64,000 nt of DNA, taken from positions 930,001-994,000 of the forward strand of contig JADLSH010000349.1 in the NCBI GenBank assembly GCA_016169945.1, in the 5' to 3' direction. The notes beneath the pieces were generated by a model. It searched no databases and had not been told where the DNA came from. It worked only from the letters and a program-made list of their open reading frames with translations. Of this stretch, positions 55,051-64,000 are shown piece after piece. The translations under genes and the position numbers were made by a program. This stretch comes from Trachythela sp. YZ-2020. Lineage: Eukaryota > Cnidaria > Anthozoa > Malacalcyonacea > Clavulariidae. The number at the start of each line of letters is the position of its first letter. Position 1 is the stretch's first letter.

Positions 55051-56574
55051 ATATCTATACAGCGTACTGTACCTGCACGTTTCGGCCCACCATCATCTAT
55101 AGCAGGCTCGCCTATAAAAACAACTTTTAGGCGATCCTCTGGTTTAAACCAAGGCCTTAATTCTGGTGGTTGACATTCCCACATTTTTTTGAAGTTCTTG
55201 GATTACTTCAATCAGCTTACCTCTGCTGATTTCTTGGGTACCTTCACTAGCCGAAACAGTTTCTTCGAGGACTTCACTCCATGTATGTGTTTCGTCATGC
55301 TGCATATCAGTATCAGAATTGTTTGCAAAGCTCAACATCAAATTTGCATATATAAACTGTTCTGATCCATGCCAGGTAGATTCAGCACACCGATCAGCAT
55401 GTTCCTCAATTTCATTGCTTTTAAATTGCCCTTCACATGTTGGACAAGAAACTAAAGGTCCAGTTTTCACCTCGTTTGTTATTAAAGTAGGTTGTATAAA
55501 AGCATCTTGCTCTGGATGTTGAAGGCAAGCCTGTTCACTGGATGTTGGATGTCTGGAAGTGCAAGCCTGTTCATTGGATGTTGGATGTCTGGAGGTGGAA
55601 GCCTGTTCACTGGACGCTGAAGGCAATGTTGAACCATGGGGAAAACTAACAGCAGTACTGGTATTGCTATCATCAATAATATGTACGATTTCCGGATTTT
55701 GTTCCTTTTTAAACATTGTAGATTTTATTATGAGATGTTCGTCAACTTGATCGTCTTCTTGATTGAACCGACTGTTGTCGCTGCTTTCTTAATTTTTTAA
55801 ATACATGTTCAGAGAAGAACTGACATCCGTTGTAGCCCTAATGTACAATGGGGCCTGCCCAGAAATATGTTTCAACAGCGTTCCGTCGAAGCTTTGGCAA
55901 TCTTGTCTTCTTGCACAAATTAGTTTGCTGTTAATAGCATGCACAAACTCGAATTTCGGTACCTTTTTCGATCGCAACAGCTTTCGCTTAAATTTTTCTT
56001 CAAGATTTTCTCTAATTTATTGTTCACTCATTGTCGGGATCAGTTCAAGCATGGTAACGAAACCATTATGATATAAACCTTCTCTTGTTGCCCCATGTGG
56101 AACTTTATTAAATGTTGGGCCGGGCAACAAAATAACATCCTTAATTGTTGAATGCTGTTCCACATGTTTGGTCTTCTTTGCATTCACCTTTGTCGATTTA
56201 GCCCTTCTCTTACCCCGAGGCTGATAGTTCTGCCTACAAAGCCTTTATCGACAGAATTAACATTAGTACTACCGGTAGTTGATTCGGAACTCGCGTTTTG
56301 CACCGTCGCTGCTGTGCCATTTGTCGATGGAAAAAGAGATCTTATTGCTGTTTCGACGTCGCTGCTAGTCGAATTTTGTGGGCTTTGTGTGTTGTTTCAG
56401 TGCTTTCCACGTTCTGGCTGGATTGCTGGAAGGTGGATATAGCTTTCACCGGACCAGAAATAACATGCATGTGTTTCTCCGCCATATTTACATCTTTCCC
56501 ACAATACCTGTGGATAAACCTCTCCGCTAAAAAATTCTGGATATTTTTTTCCCGTCGTAAAGTTCGTATTATCT

Positions 56575-56845
56575 CTGTGGTATTATATTTGGCAAATTGG
56601 TATTACATTTGGGAAGTTGACATTATATTTGCAAATTTGGTATTATATTTGAGAAGTTAATAATATGTTTGATGAAACTGACATTATATTTTGGAATTTC
56701 ATATTATATTTGCGAGTTGAATTATGTTTCTGAGTTTCACATTATATTTGCGAGTTTGTTATTATATTTCCGAATTTCGCATGATATTTGCACGTTTGCT
56801 ATTATATTTGTGAATTTCGTATTCAATATTCGCAATTGGTCATAT
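56575..56845. repeat. ~20-bp degenerate minisatellite
   Basis: About 13 head-to-tail variants of TATTATATTTGNGAANTTNN (for example TATTATATTTGAGAAGTTAA, CATTATATTTGCAAATTTGG). It lies just upstream (on -) of the HECT-like relic's start codon, in its presumed promoter. Confidence 0.85.
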
Positions 56846-56931
56846 ATTTTTGGTTGTATATAGGGTTGTCGATTATTGTCCATCTTGGCGCGCCATAGCA
56901 AAGTGTTGTCGGACGTTCTTAGATCACGAAA

Positions 56932-57678
56932 ATGCTAGGCAAAGACAAGAAAATCCAGCTTAGGGAAGAAAATAACACCCTGAAAGAGTGATTCAACAAT
57001 TGTTCAAACATGGTATCGGATTTAAAATCTAAAATAGAAAATATTGAAAACGAAAAGTTAAGTTTGATCACAGCTATAAAGCTGTTGCAACATGACAATA
57101 ATTCTACATCACTGAATAATAGACAGTCAACTTGCAGTACGTGGAAGGTTCCAATGTCTAAAGTACACTCTGTTGAAATTTCTGTTAATCATGAGTAAAA
57201 TAAAACCTTAGCCCCCACTGAGATGAATGATCAACCACGGGAAACAAGAACATATAATAGATTCGATCTATTATCGCATACTAAAGAAAACGACAAAGAA
57301 TTTGACACAATTGATAATTCAAACGAGTCTAATACACCGTCGGTAATTAAACAAAATTGCCCAGTGCGAATTTTAGTAGACATAACAAACAGCAAAGGGA
57401 TAATCAATCAACCAAATCTTGCAAAACGGGCAAGGGTAAAGCGAAATTTAACAACAGAAATTATACAGACAATGAAAATAGTCCCTACATCCCAAACAAG
57501 CTTCAACCCAGATGGCAAGTCTAGTAAGCTCGTATTTATTGCTGGTGATTCTATCCTGCAACATGTTCATGGTTGGGAATTGTCCAACGCCGAGCAACGT
57601 GTGTCAGTAAAATTATTCTCAGGAAGTAGAACAGAAGACATGCGAGACTATGCGAGAAATGCTGAATTACCTAAGTAA
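56932..57678 (+). pseudogene. LINE ORF1 with SGNH-like block
   Basis: Starts MLGKDKKIQLREEN with a stop after 56 bases, then the coiled coil DLKSKIENIENEKLSLITAI, a second stop at 57198, and 57223-57678 ending KLVFIAGDSILQHVHGWELS and KLFSGSRTEDMRDYAR. GDSI is the nucleophile block of the SGNH fold. Later blocks are missing after the stop at 57678. Confidence 0.75.
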
Positions 57679-57779
57679 CTGTGTCACTTCGATAGAATCG
57701 CAGTTTCCGAATTCCGGTCTCGTCATGGTTCAATAAACTAAATACATCTAGAATACAAATTTGTTTTAACTTGAAACAA

Positions 57780-60435
57780 ATTGTACGCTTCTCAACCCGT
57801 GGGAACAACACCCTTGATTTAGTCCTGACGAACCTCAGTAATAAATGGCGATCCAGTTAAAATTGCCTCTTTTGGCATTATCGGATTACATGTCCATTGA
57901 GCAGAGACCAGTCGAACGGAGTCGGTATGAAAAGGTGCCTAAAATACCAACGAAAACAAGGGACTTGAAACAAAGTAATCGCCTGGCAATGCATAGATAC
58001 CTTGAACTGGTGAATATTCCAGAGATTCTAGACAAGGTAAATTCATGCGAAGGAAAAACCTCCCTCCTTGAAACCATTACTAACTTTGCTCTGGATACTA
58101 TTCTCTCTTTGCATTCCCGGACTGTGAAACTTAATGATTCTCTGTGGGTAAACCCAACCCTTAAATCCCTTATCAGAAAACGTCAATTGGCTCTCTTGGA
58201 CATGGAAAGTTTGCTCTTTTTAAACAGTTAAGGAATAAAGTAAATCGTGAGAGGAAACTCTGCTGGTCTAAATACTATAAAAAAGTGTCAAACATTTGAA
58301 GTATTGCAAACCCTCAGCCTGGTGGAATGAAGTTAAAAAACTAAGTGGTTTAAGGGCAACCCTTGATGATGTTCTGATCGTCTCCAGACATTACAAAACA
58401 GGGCTGCTAGAGTGATTACCGGTCATAAAAATGAACATGGCCAGTTTTTGGCTGAAGTTCCATGGTCACGTATGTTGTCCACCGACCTTACATGTGAGCA
58501 GAACATGGAAATAATGACAGATATTATTAACTATGGATTAAACACTCTCATGCCCCTATATTCTATAAAGGTCCATCAAAATGACCGCCCTTGGGTTACT
58601 AGTCATTTTAAATCACTGATCTCTCGGAGACAAAAGGCCTTTGCATCTGGAAATTATGCTCTGTTCAAAGTTTTTCGTAATAAAGTTAACAGGGAGAGGA
58701 AGCGCATACGTAAATCGTATTATAAGTCTAAAGTTGAAAACCTTAAAAATGTGAAACCTAGCAAATGGTGGCAGGAGGTTAAACAACTCTGTGGAAATCA
58801 TAAATCATACACAAAGAACATTAAAGACATGTTATCGCCGGAAGTAAGTTTTGATGAGGAAATGTTATGTGAAAAAATTAATGAATCTTTCCTTAATGCA
58901 ATGAATGATTACTCTCCATTACCAGCCGATGCAGGTGTTAGAAACAATATCAATGAACAAATTACTACAGTCTATGAATTTGAGGTTGCAGCGAAATTAA
59001 AGAAAATCTGGTGGCCCTGATGGTCTTGAAAACTGGCTATTAAAAGATTACGCAGATATCCTTGCATTACCTATCTCCATAATTTTAAACGTGTCATTTA
59101 AATGCTGTTGTGTTCCGAAACTGTGGAAATTGGCTGATGTGGTACCTCTGCCTAAAGTGTCCGCTATTGAAGATTTTGTTCGGGATTTAAGACCAATATC
59201 ACTCACCTCTAGCCTTTCTAAAATAGCAGAGGAGATTGTTATTGAAAAAGACTTGAGACCAGTCCTGTTAAGATCAATTGACCAAAAACAATTTGGTTTT
59301 ATTCCTAATTCATCAACCACCCATGCTCTCATCTCAATGATCGATCATTGGTTGAATATGACAGATGGAAACGGGGTTACCGTTCGTGCTGCATTTTTGG
59401 ATTTCAAAAAGGCTTTTGACTTGATAGACCACAACGTATTGATAGACCACAACGTATTGATTGCCAAACTTATAAGTCTTGGAGTTAAATCTTCTACTAT
59501 AAACTGGCTCATTGATTTCCTTCGAAATCGGCAACAAAGAGTTAAGCTTCACAGTCATTGTCTTTCTAGTTATAAATATGTTCCCGCAGGTGTACCGCAG
59601 GGGACTTGCTTAGGGCCTTGGCTCTTTCTGGCCATGATTAATGATCTCGGACTTACTGGCGAAAATGAATCATTGATGTGGAAGTTTGCAGATGATACCA
59701 CTACTTCCGAATTCATCTTACCGGATCAAGAAAGTTCTTTACAACATGAAATCAATCATATTGCTAAATGGTCGAAAGACAATAAACTTATGCTAAATCC
59801 AAAGAAATGTAAGGAAATGATTATAAGTTTTAGAAAATCTAAACCAACGTTTAATGTGATTCAAATTAATTAACAACCTGTTGAAAGAGTTCAAAAAGTG
59901 AAAATCCTGGGACTCACAATAAGAAATGACTTGAAATGGAATGACCATATAATTGATATCACTAAAAAAGCAGCAAAACGCATGTATCTTCTCAAGTGGG
60001 CTGATGTGGACACAAAAGATTTGGTCTGCTTCTATTCCATAATAATAAGATCGATTCTCGAATATTCGTATTTTTATAATTGTTTTATTATTTAAACCAT
60101 AAATTTGTATGGTACTTTGTATGAATAAAGTTGTAGTATTTCATTCTGCTCTTCCAAATTATCTATCTGAGGAATTAGAGTGTATCCAAAAAAAGCAATG
60201 CGTATCATATTTCCTGGTGTACATTATAATGATGCACTTCTCGAAGCTAATATTCCAACATTATATAACAGACGCGAACTTCTCTGTAAGAAGTTCTTTG
60301 GAAAAATGGTGCAGGACAACTGATAGCACATGTAATCATTTGCGATCTCATAGAACTTTTCGTATAACCAAATGTAACACTAATCGCTACAAAACGTCTT
60401 TTATACCAAATTATGTAAATAAGTATGATTCTTAA
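57780..60435 (+). pseudogene. LINE ORF2, chimeric; RT intact at catalytic site
   Basis: 57785-57835 carries the endonuclease end (NTLDLVLTNLSN). 57895-58340 and 58470-58800 are two homologous versions of the EN-RT linker (FALDTILSLHSRTVKLND vs YGLNTLMPLYSIKVHQND; ALFKQLRNKVNRERK vs ALFKVFRNKVNRERKR). Between them, 58378-58425 looks like RLQTLQNRAARVITG, normally near the ORF2 C-terminus. RT: DVVPLPKVSAIEDFVRDLRP, AFLDFKKAFDLIDHN with an 18-bp tandem duplication (IDHNVL twice), GVPQGTCLGPWLFLAMINDL and WKFADDTTTSE. The frame stops at 59873 and continues in pieces to 60435. Confidence 0.83.
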
Positions 60436-60627
60436 TAGATATATAGTGTTTTAAATGTAATATATAGTTAGGTTTTAATATTAACTTTAACATACAAACA
60501 TATTTTATATAAATGTATCTTTATCGTATACATGTAATTCAGTCATGTTGACTGCAAGATGTATATTTTAATAAACGATTTGATTGATTGATTGAACTTG
60601 CTTTAAAATGAACTAAATTGAAAAACT

Positions 60628-61115
60628 TTGAAAGAACGCAGAACTCAATTTGTAACATGTCTTATGTATAAAATAACTCATGATCTAGCGCCCAAACAAC
60701 TAATCGATCATTTTCAAAAGACGCCTTCCTCTCAGCATGATAATTTACAAGACTCTACCACAAAGCTCTATCTGCCCAAACCTAAGACTGAATATCTTAA
60801 AAAAGGTCTTAGTTACAGAGGAGCAAAATTGTGGAACAGCCTCCCAGATGAACTAAGAAATAAACAATCTCTTAGTCAATTTAACTCAAGTGTGCGACAC
60901 CTGGCCAGTTAGATAAAGTTAGATAAATTTGTGAACTTAATAATTTGTTCTAGAAGTAATGATAGTAATTGTAATTGCAACTGTCGGTGTATTATTTTAA
61001 ATTTGTATTATACCTAATCGTAAATTTTGAAGTTTAATCTACGCCCCTCTTGGAAACCAGCTTTTGCTGTAGGGGTTAGCCTAGCCAAATAAAGCTTTTA
61101 CTTACTACTTTTTAC
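60628..61115 (+). pseudogene. LINE 3' fragment (ORF2 C-terminus)
   Basis: 94 codons: MYKITHDLAPKQLIDHFQ, LPKPKTEYLKKGLSYRGAKL and WNSLPDELRNKQSLSQFN, the standard C-terminus of CR1-group ORF2. It ends in a TTTACTTACTAC...TTACTTACTTACC tail at about 61089-61121. It is a separate insertion from the preceding LINE, whose own tail ends at about 60598. Confidence 0.8.
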
Positions 61116-61121
61116 TTACTT

Positions 61122-62518
61122 ACCAAGAACAACTTAAAAGCTTATCAAATGTGTTAAAATTAATCGCTAATTTAGATTAATATTGCCGCATATAATGACA
61201 TTCTAGCTAGCCCAGTAATTTGGATATTGAATGCTCAAACGTTCGTTCATATTGAATGCTCACTAGTGCAGTCCATACAAGCTGAGCAATGCACGTCTAA
61301 TGTGTTTTCCATACATAGCATATTGTCAGGCATGCAGGTTCACACGTTAATAATTTATACAATCATAACAAGGCCATGGCCATGCATATGTTGGTTTTCA
61401 AGAGCATGATTTTTTATATTTCGTGAAATTATCTGCTATTTTAACCCATTAGGTCACAACGCAACTTATTTGGTCAAAACTAATATCTGCCAATAGAAGC
61501 TTTAGGTAGATGTTGCATGTGCATGAAAAAATATTGAGCGAGTGTCTACTAATTTCTCCCCTATGAAGGGCTTTCGCTCAAAACACTGAGAATTTTATTT
61601 GTCTTTCAGGCACACACAAAATCTTCCTACAGCTTCCATTAGTCTCATGTGTGGCCTATGCTGGATCCATGAATACATTGTGATTGTAATAAATTACATA
61701 GTGTAAATAATATGCATGGAAACGAAGGCTGTGCCAAGCAGAAATACTGTTTTGTTTATCCTGAAGTTCTCAGATAATTTAGTTGCGAGGATTGTAGCTA
61801 TTTCTTCAATTTTGATACGTCAATTTTCACAAATAACTAGGGCAAACAATATGTCATAAAAGTAAAAAATGGACACTGAACTCAGTCTCAGGTGCAATAT
61901 GAAGTAAACATGGCTCATTTTGCAGATCTGTCCTAAAACGATTTATTACGTCCGATTAACAATAATACAAAAAATAGGTACGCTAAGCAAACATGTATCT
62001 GCGCAAAGGGATTTTAATGGTTGCTGTGAAAACCTGCATTCACATTTTGTAATTTCTCCTGAATAATCAAAATAGCACGGGACAATTGAAATCATTACCC
62101 AGTATTCTGATAACATATTAGATGTTAAAGGCAAATATAAAACACATGTAAAAAAATCTAAAAAAAATGGATAATATAGATTAGTAATAATAAAAGGATG
62201 AATGAACTAATTAACACTTTTAATATACGAGTGAGTTTTCAACTTATAGTTTATCGTTACTTTGACAGTAGGGCTATCTATATACGGGACAAAATAAGAT
62301 GCATCTTATGTAAGACGCAAACTTTACTATTTATACCAGCGCATCTTATATAAGACGCGAAGGTATTGTATAAATTATTTGCGTCTTCTTCTTTAGTAGT
62401 TTGAGCTCGAGCCTTGGTTTTATAAAACCATGTCTATGGACCCCATTTTGTTTGAGCTGTTCTAGGTTTCACTCATGCGCTAACTTTTTCTAAATTTGTT
62501 GTATGTACACAGTAAAAA
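61122..62518. other. Non-coding
   Basis: No supported gene. Two related GCATCTTATRTAAGACGC blocks at about 62299-62320 and 62341-62361 form a short duplication. Confidence 0.45.
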
Positions 62519-62757
62519 CAAATTGGTTAAAATGACCAAAAAAAATTGGTTGTTTGCATGCATCTGAGACAACCAGTTTAAATTGGTCGTTTTAACCAAA
62601 AAAGTAATTGGTCAAAATGACCAATTATTTTGACCAATTACTTTTTTGGTTTCAACGACCAATTTAAACTGGTTGTCTCAGATGCATCCAAACGACCAAT
62701 TTTTTGGTAATTTTAACCAAATTTTAAATTGGTTAAAATGACCAAAACCAATCAAAA
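62519..62757. mobile_element. Foldback MITE, ~240 bp
   Basis: Arms of about 105 bp around TTTTGACC: left CAACCAGTTTAAATTGGTCG, right CGACCAATTTAAACTGGTTG, with AATTGGTTAAAATGACC at both outer ends. ATTGGTNRTTTTAACC recurs through both arms, so it is a palindrome built from a repeated motif. Confidence 0.85.
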
Positions 62758-62919
62758 GATGCTTGAAAAAAATAATTAATCAAATAGGTTTTAATTACAA
62801 ATAAATACTAAGTTTATAATACAAAATAAATATATTAATAATATATTAATACAATTTTAACTTATGTAACACCCGGCATGGAGATAGAGATGTATATATA
62901 TATATATATATAGTCAAAT

Positions 62920-62963
62920 CTGCAGACATGCATGTTTCGCCGTTCAACGGCTCGTCAGTGCAG
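62920..62963 (-). ncRNA. Type I hammerhead ribozyme
   Basis: Reverse complement gives CTGCA CTGACGA GCCGTTGAACGGC GAA ACATGCATGT C TGCAG, identical to the two copies at 36663 and 38968. All core residues are present. Confidence 0.9.
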
Positions 62964-63064
62964 CTTGTGACGCAGTCTAGATGCGAGTGACTTCGTATAT
63001 ATATATATACGTGTAGGTTTAGGTCTACGAAACGCAAAGAGTGCTCGACAACATATAGTTAGAT

Positions 63065-63103
63065 TCCGTTGAACGGCGAAACATGCATGTCTGCAGATTT
63101 GAC
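63065..63103 (+). ncRNA. Partial hammerhead ribozyme (lacks CUGACGA)
   Basis: CCGTTGAACGGCGAAACATG and ATGTCTGCAG are present, but the 5' stem I strand and CTGACGA core are missing. It cannot form an active hammerhead alone. Confidence 0.8.
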
Positions 63104-63109
63104 TATTGC

Positions 63110-63300
63110 ACAGCAAAAAATATATACAGCAAAAAATCATTTTCTTATTTTAAGAAAAAAAGTATCTTATTTTAAGAAATTTTTCTAATCTTGGGAGAAT
63201 AATAAGAACATTTTCTTAAGAACAATGAAAATCATACGATTTTTTCTCATATAAGAAATTTGTAAGAAACAATTTCTTAAGAAAATTTGCTATTTTATTA
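63110..63300. repeat. AT-rich TTTCTTA/TAAGAAA palindromic region
   Basis: Repeated TTTTCTTA and TAAGAAA in both orientations (TTCTTATTTTAAGAAA, AATTTCTTAAGAAAATT) give several possible hairpins. It is likely a MITE or low-complexity DNA. Confidence 0.5.
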
Positions 63301-64000
63301 CTGAGAAAGTTTGATTGTAAAAGAAAATAAAGACATTGTAAAAATTCCTATAATGAGAATATATAGCATGTATTTACAAATTAGAAACTATCTACATACA
63401 ATATATTTGTCAGGCCAATTTCTGGTTAGACCCGGTGGCTACATACAGTATATGTGGGTCATACTAAATACCGACAAAAACCGACAAAAGCAGACAAAAA
63501 CCAACAAAAAGACAAACAAATACCGACAAAAGAAAGCAACATGCAAATAACTACTGCCTAATGGCTATTAAACATTGAAATGATCTGTATTTTTATGATG
63601 TTTCAACATCTCTTGCTGTATATGTGCATAATTATATAGATATTCAAGGATGAGGTTGAGAAGCGAACTGGTGAAAACAGATCAACTTCGCTACAGAGTA
63701 CAGTATAATAAAAGATTAAAGTAATAAACACGAACAAAGTCATTGACTTTCCGATTCTGCAGTTTTCTTTCCTTTGAGAGTTTTTCTTCTTGTTATAATG
63801 AAGTTTTTGTGATTACTGCCCGCAAATAATAAGTTTGCCGAAACATGTTTTAAAAAATGTTATGTTTTTCTTAAATGTTCTATAACATTAATAGTGCTAC
63901 TACCAATATTAACTATATATATATATGCACAATCATATGGTAAATTTTATAATTTGCCATATAAAAAAAGTTAAACTAGCAGTTCTTTCATGCAAGTTTT
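63301..64000. other. Non-coding
   Basis: An ACCGACAAAA-type low-complexity tract lies at about 63470-63535. No supported gene. Confidence 0.45.

Larger units (their letters stand above)
52615..56485 (-). pseudogene. HECT/G2E3-like E3 ubiquitin ligase gene, decayed
   Basis: Multi-exon remnant. The first block (ATG at 56485, down to 55795) has Ser/Thr-rich frames, IKDVILLPGPTFNKVPHGAT and KKVPKFEFVHAINSKLI. The second (55716-55072) has a Cys2-HisCys UBZ-like finger CPTCEGQFKSNEIEEHADRC, an A-run frameshift near 55185, then KPEDRLKVVFIGEPAIDDGG, the start of the HECT N-lobe. The third (54190-53943) is ELMVKSIVQGGPAPNFMSP. The fourth (53178-53045) is STVEQLHSILVEDDVMDVL and ends in TAG. The fifth (about 52865-52615) is INQLKEGLVVCGLLEAIQKD with an in-frame TAA. 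The terminal HECT Cys region is not found. It resembles the G2E3-like families expanded in cnidarians. Exon limits are approximate. Confidence 0.65.
56880..60598 (+). mobile_element. CR1-like LINE, patchwork copy
   Basis: ORF1 (56932-57678), a patched central part without an endonuclease, RT (about 58990-60090) and a 3' end with TTTGATTGATTGATTG at about 60578-60593. The central part is made of two paralogous linker pieces and a misplaced 3'-end piece (see ORF2). Confidence 0.8.
62897..63108. mobile_element. Penelope pLTR fragment with inverted hammerheads
   Basis: On -, 63063-62897 matches the 3' part of the Penelope-like element (AACTATATGTTGTCGAGCAC, then an AT tract) joined directly to GAAGTCACTCGCATCTAG and a complete hammerhead. 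The segment CTTGTGGTCG...GTATAAATAC present at 38821-38937 is missing. On +, a second truncated hammerhead follows at 63065-63103. The result is a tail-to-tail inverted pair without coding sequence. Confidence 0.85.

Noticed and set aside
5005..60000. Bacterial or viral contig
   Set aside because: Interrupted genes, LINE tails, SINE, hammerhead pLTRs and many MITEs show a eukaryotic chromosome; the Rep genes are integrated.
63463..63540. + strand ORF with Lys/Thr-rich tail
   Set aside because: Low-complexity ACCGACAAAA tract; no evidence of a protein.

Overview
The window is eukaryotic, AT-rich, gene-poor and very dense in transposable elements. No rRNA, true tRNA gene, CRISPR array or bacterial operon structure is visible. 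The element and gene types (hAT, MULE, Kolobok/THAP, Gmr1-like LTR elements, CR1/L2-like LINEs with SGNH-type ORF1, Penelope-like elements with hammerhead ribozymes, G2E3/HECT-like and HIRAN-like fragments) suggest an early-branching marine invertebrate, most likely a cnidarian. This is inference; no species can be named.

Layout. 0-5 kb: a degenerate composite element with a Tc1/mariner-IS630 (DD34E-type) transposase on + and a CRESS-DNA-virus-like Rep (HUH endonuclease plus SF3 helicase) on -, convergent, separated by a 225-bp palindrome of iterated CGAGTTACC motifs. 5-12.9 kb: a TTAA-flanked element, a broken MULE transposase with a coding minisatellite, a LINE ORF1 scrap and a hAT transposase. 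12.9-22.4 kb: two long-TIR elements, small MITEs and a C2H2 zinc-finger scrap. 22.7-25.3 kb: a broken THAP/Kolobok-type transposase and a HIRAN-like scrap. 25.4-28.6 kb: foldback and nested MITEs. 28.7-31.9 kb: a second Rep/transposase composite, with an intact 441-codon Rep, a truncated transposase and a 211-bp palindrome of TGTTACA iterons. 32.5-46.1 kb: a Ty3/gypsy-type element with integrase upstream of reverse transcriptase (Gmr1-like order). Its integrase is split by a LINE, the LINE contains a Penelope-like element flanked by hammerhead ribozyme repeats, and the Penelope-like element contains a foldback element. 46-52 kb: tandem duplications, a Harbinger-like MITE, a 5'-truncated LINE, a tRNA-like SINE and a THAP fragment. 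52.6-56.5 kb: a multi-exon HECT/G2E3-like E3 ligase pseudogene on -, carrying a MITE with a perfect 10-bp target duplication. 56.9-61.1 kb: patchwork LINEs. 61-64 kb: foldback repeats and a Penelope-derived hammerhead fragment.

The most notable object is the Rep + transposase composite. Two strongly diverged copies 25 kb apart share the same convergent gene order and the same clustered, mirrored iteron palindrome between the gene 3' ends. Each copy has its own iteron sequence, as expected if Rep and its binding sites co-evolve. This looks like a mobile replicon lineage that combines a rolling-circle initiator with a cut-and-paste transposase. Whether it has already been described cannot be judged from the sequence alone.
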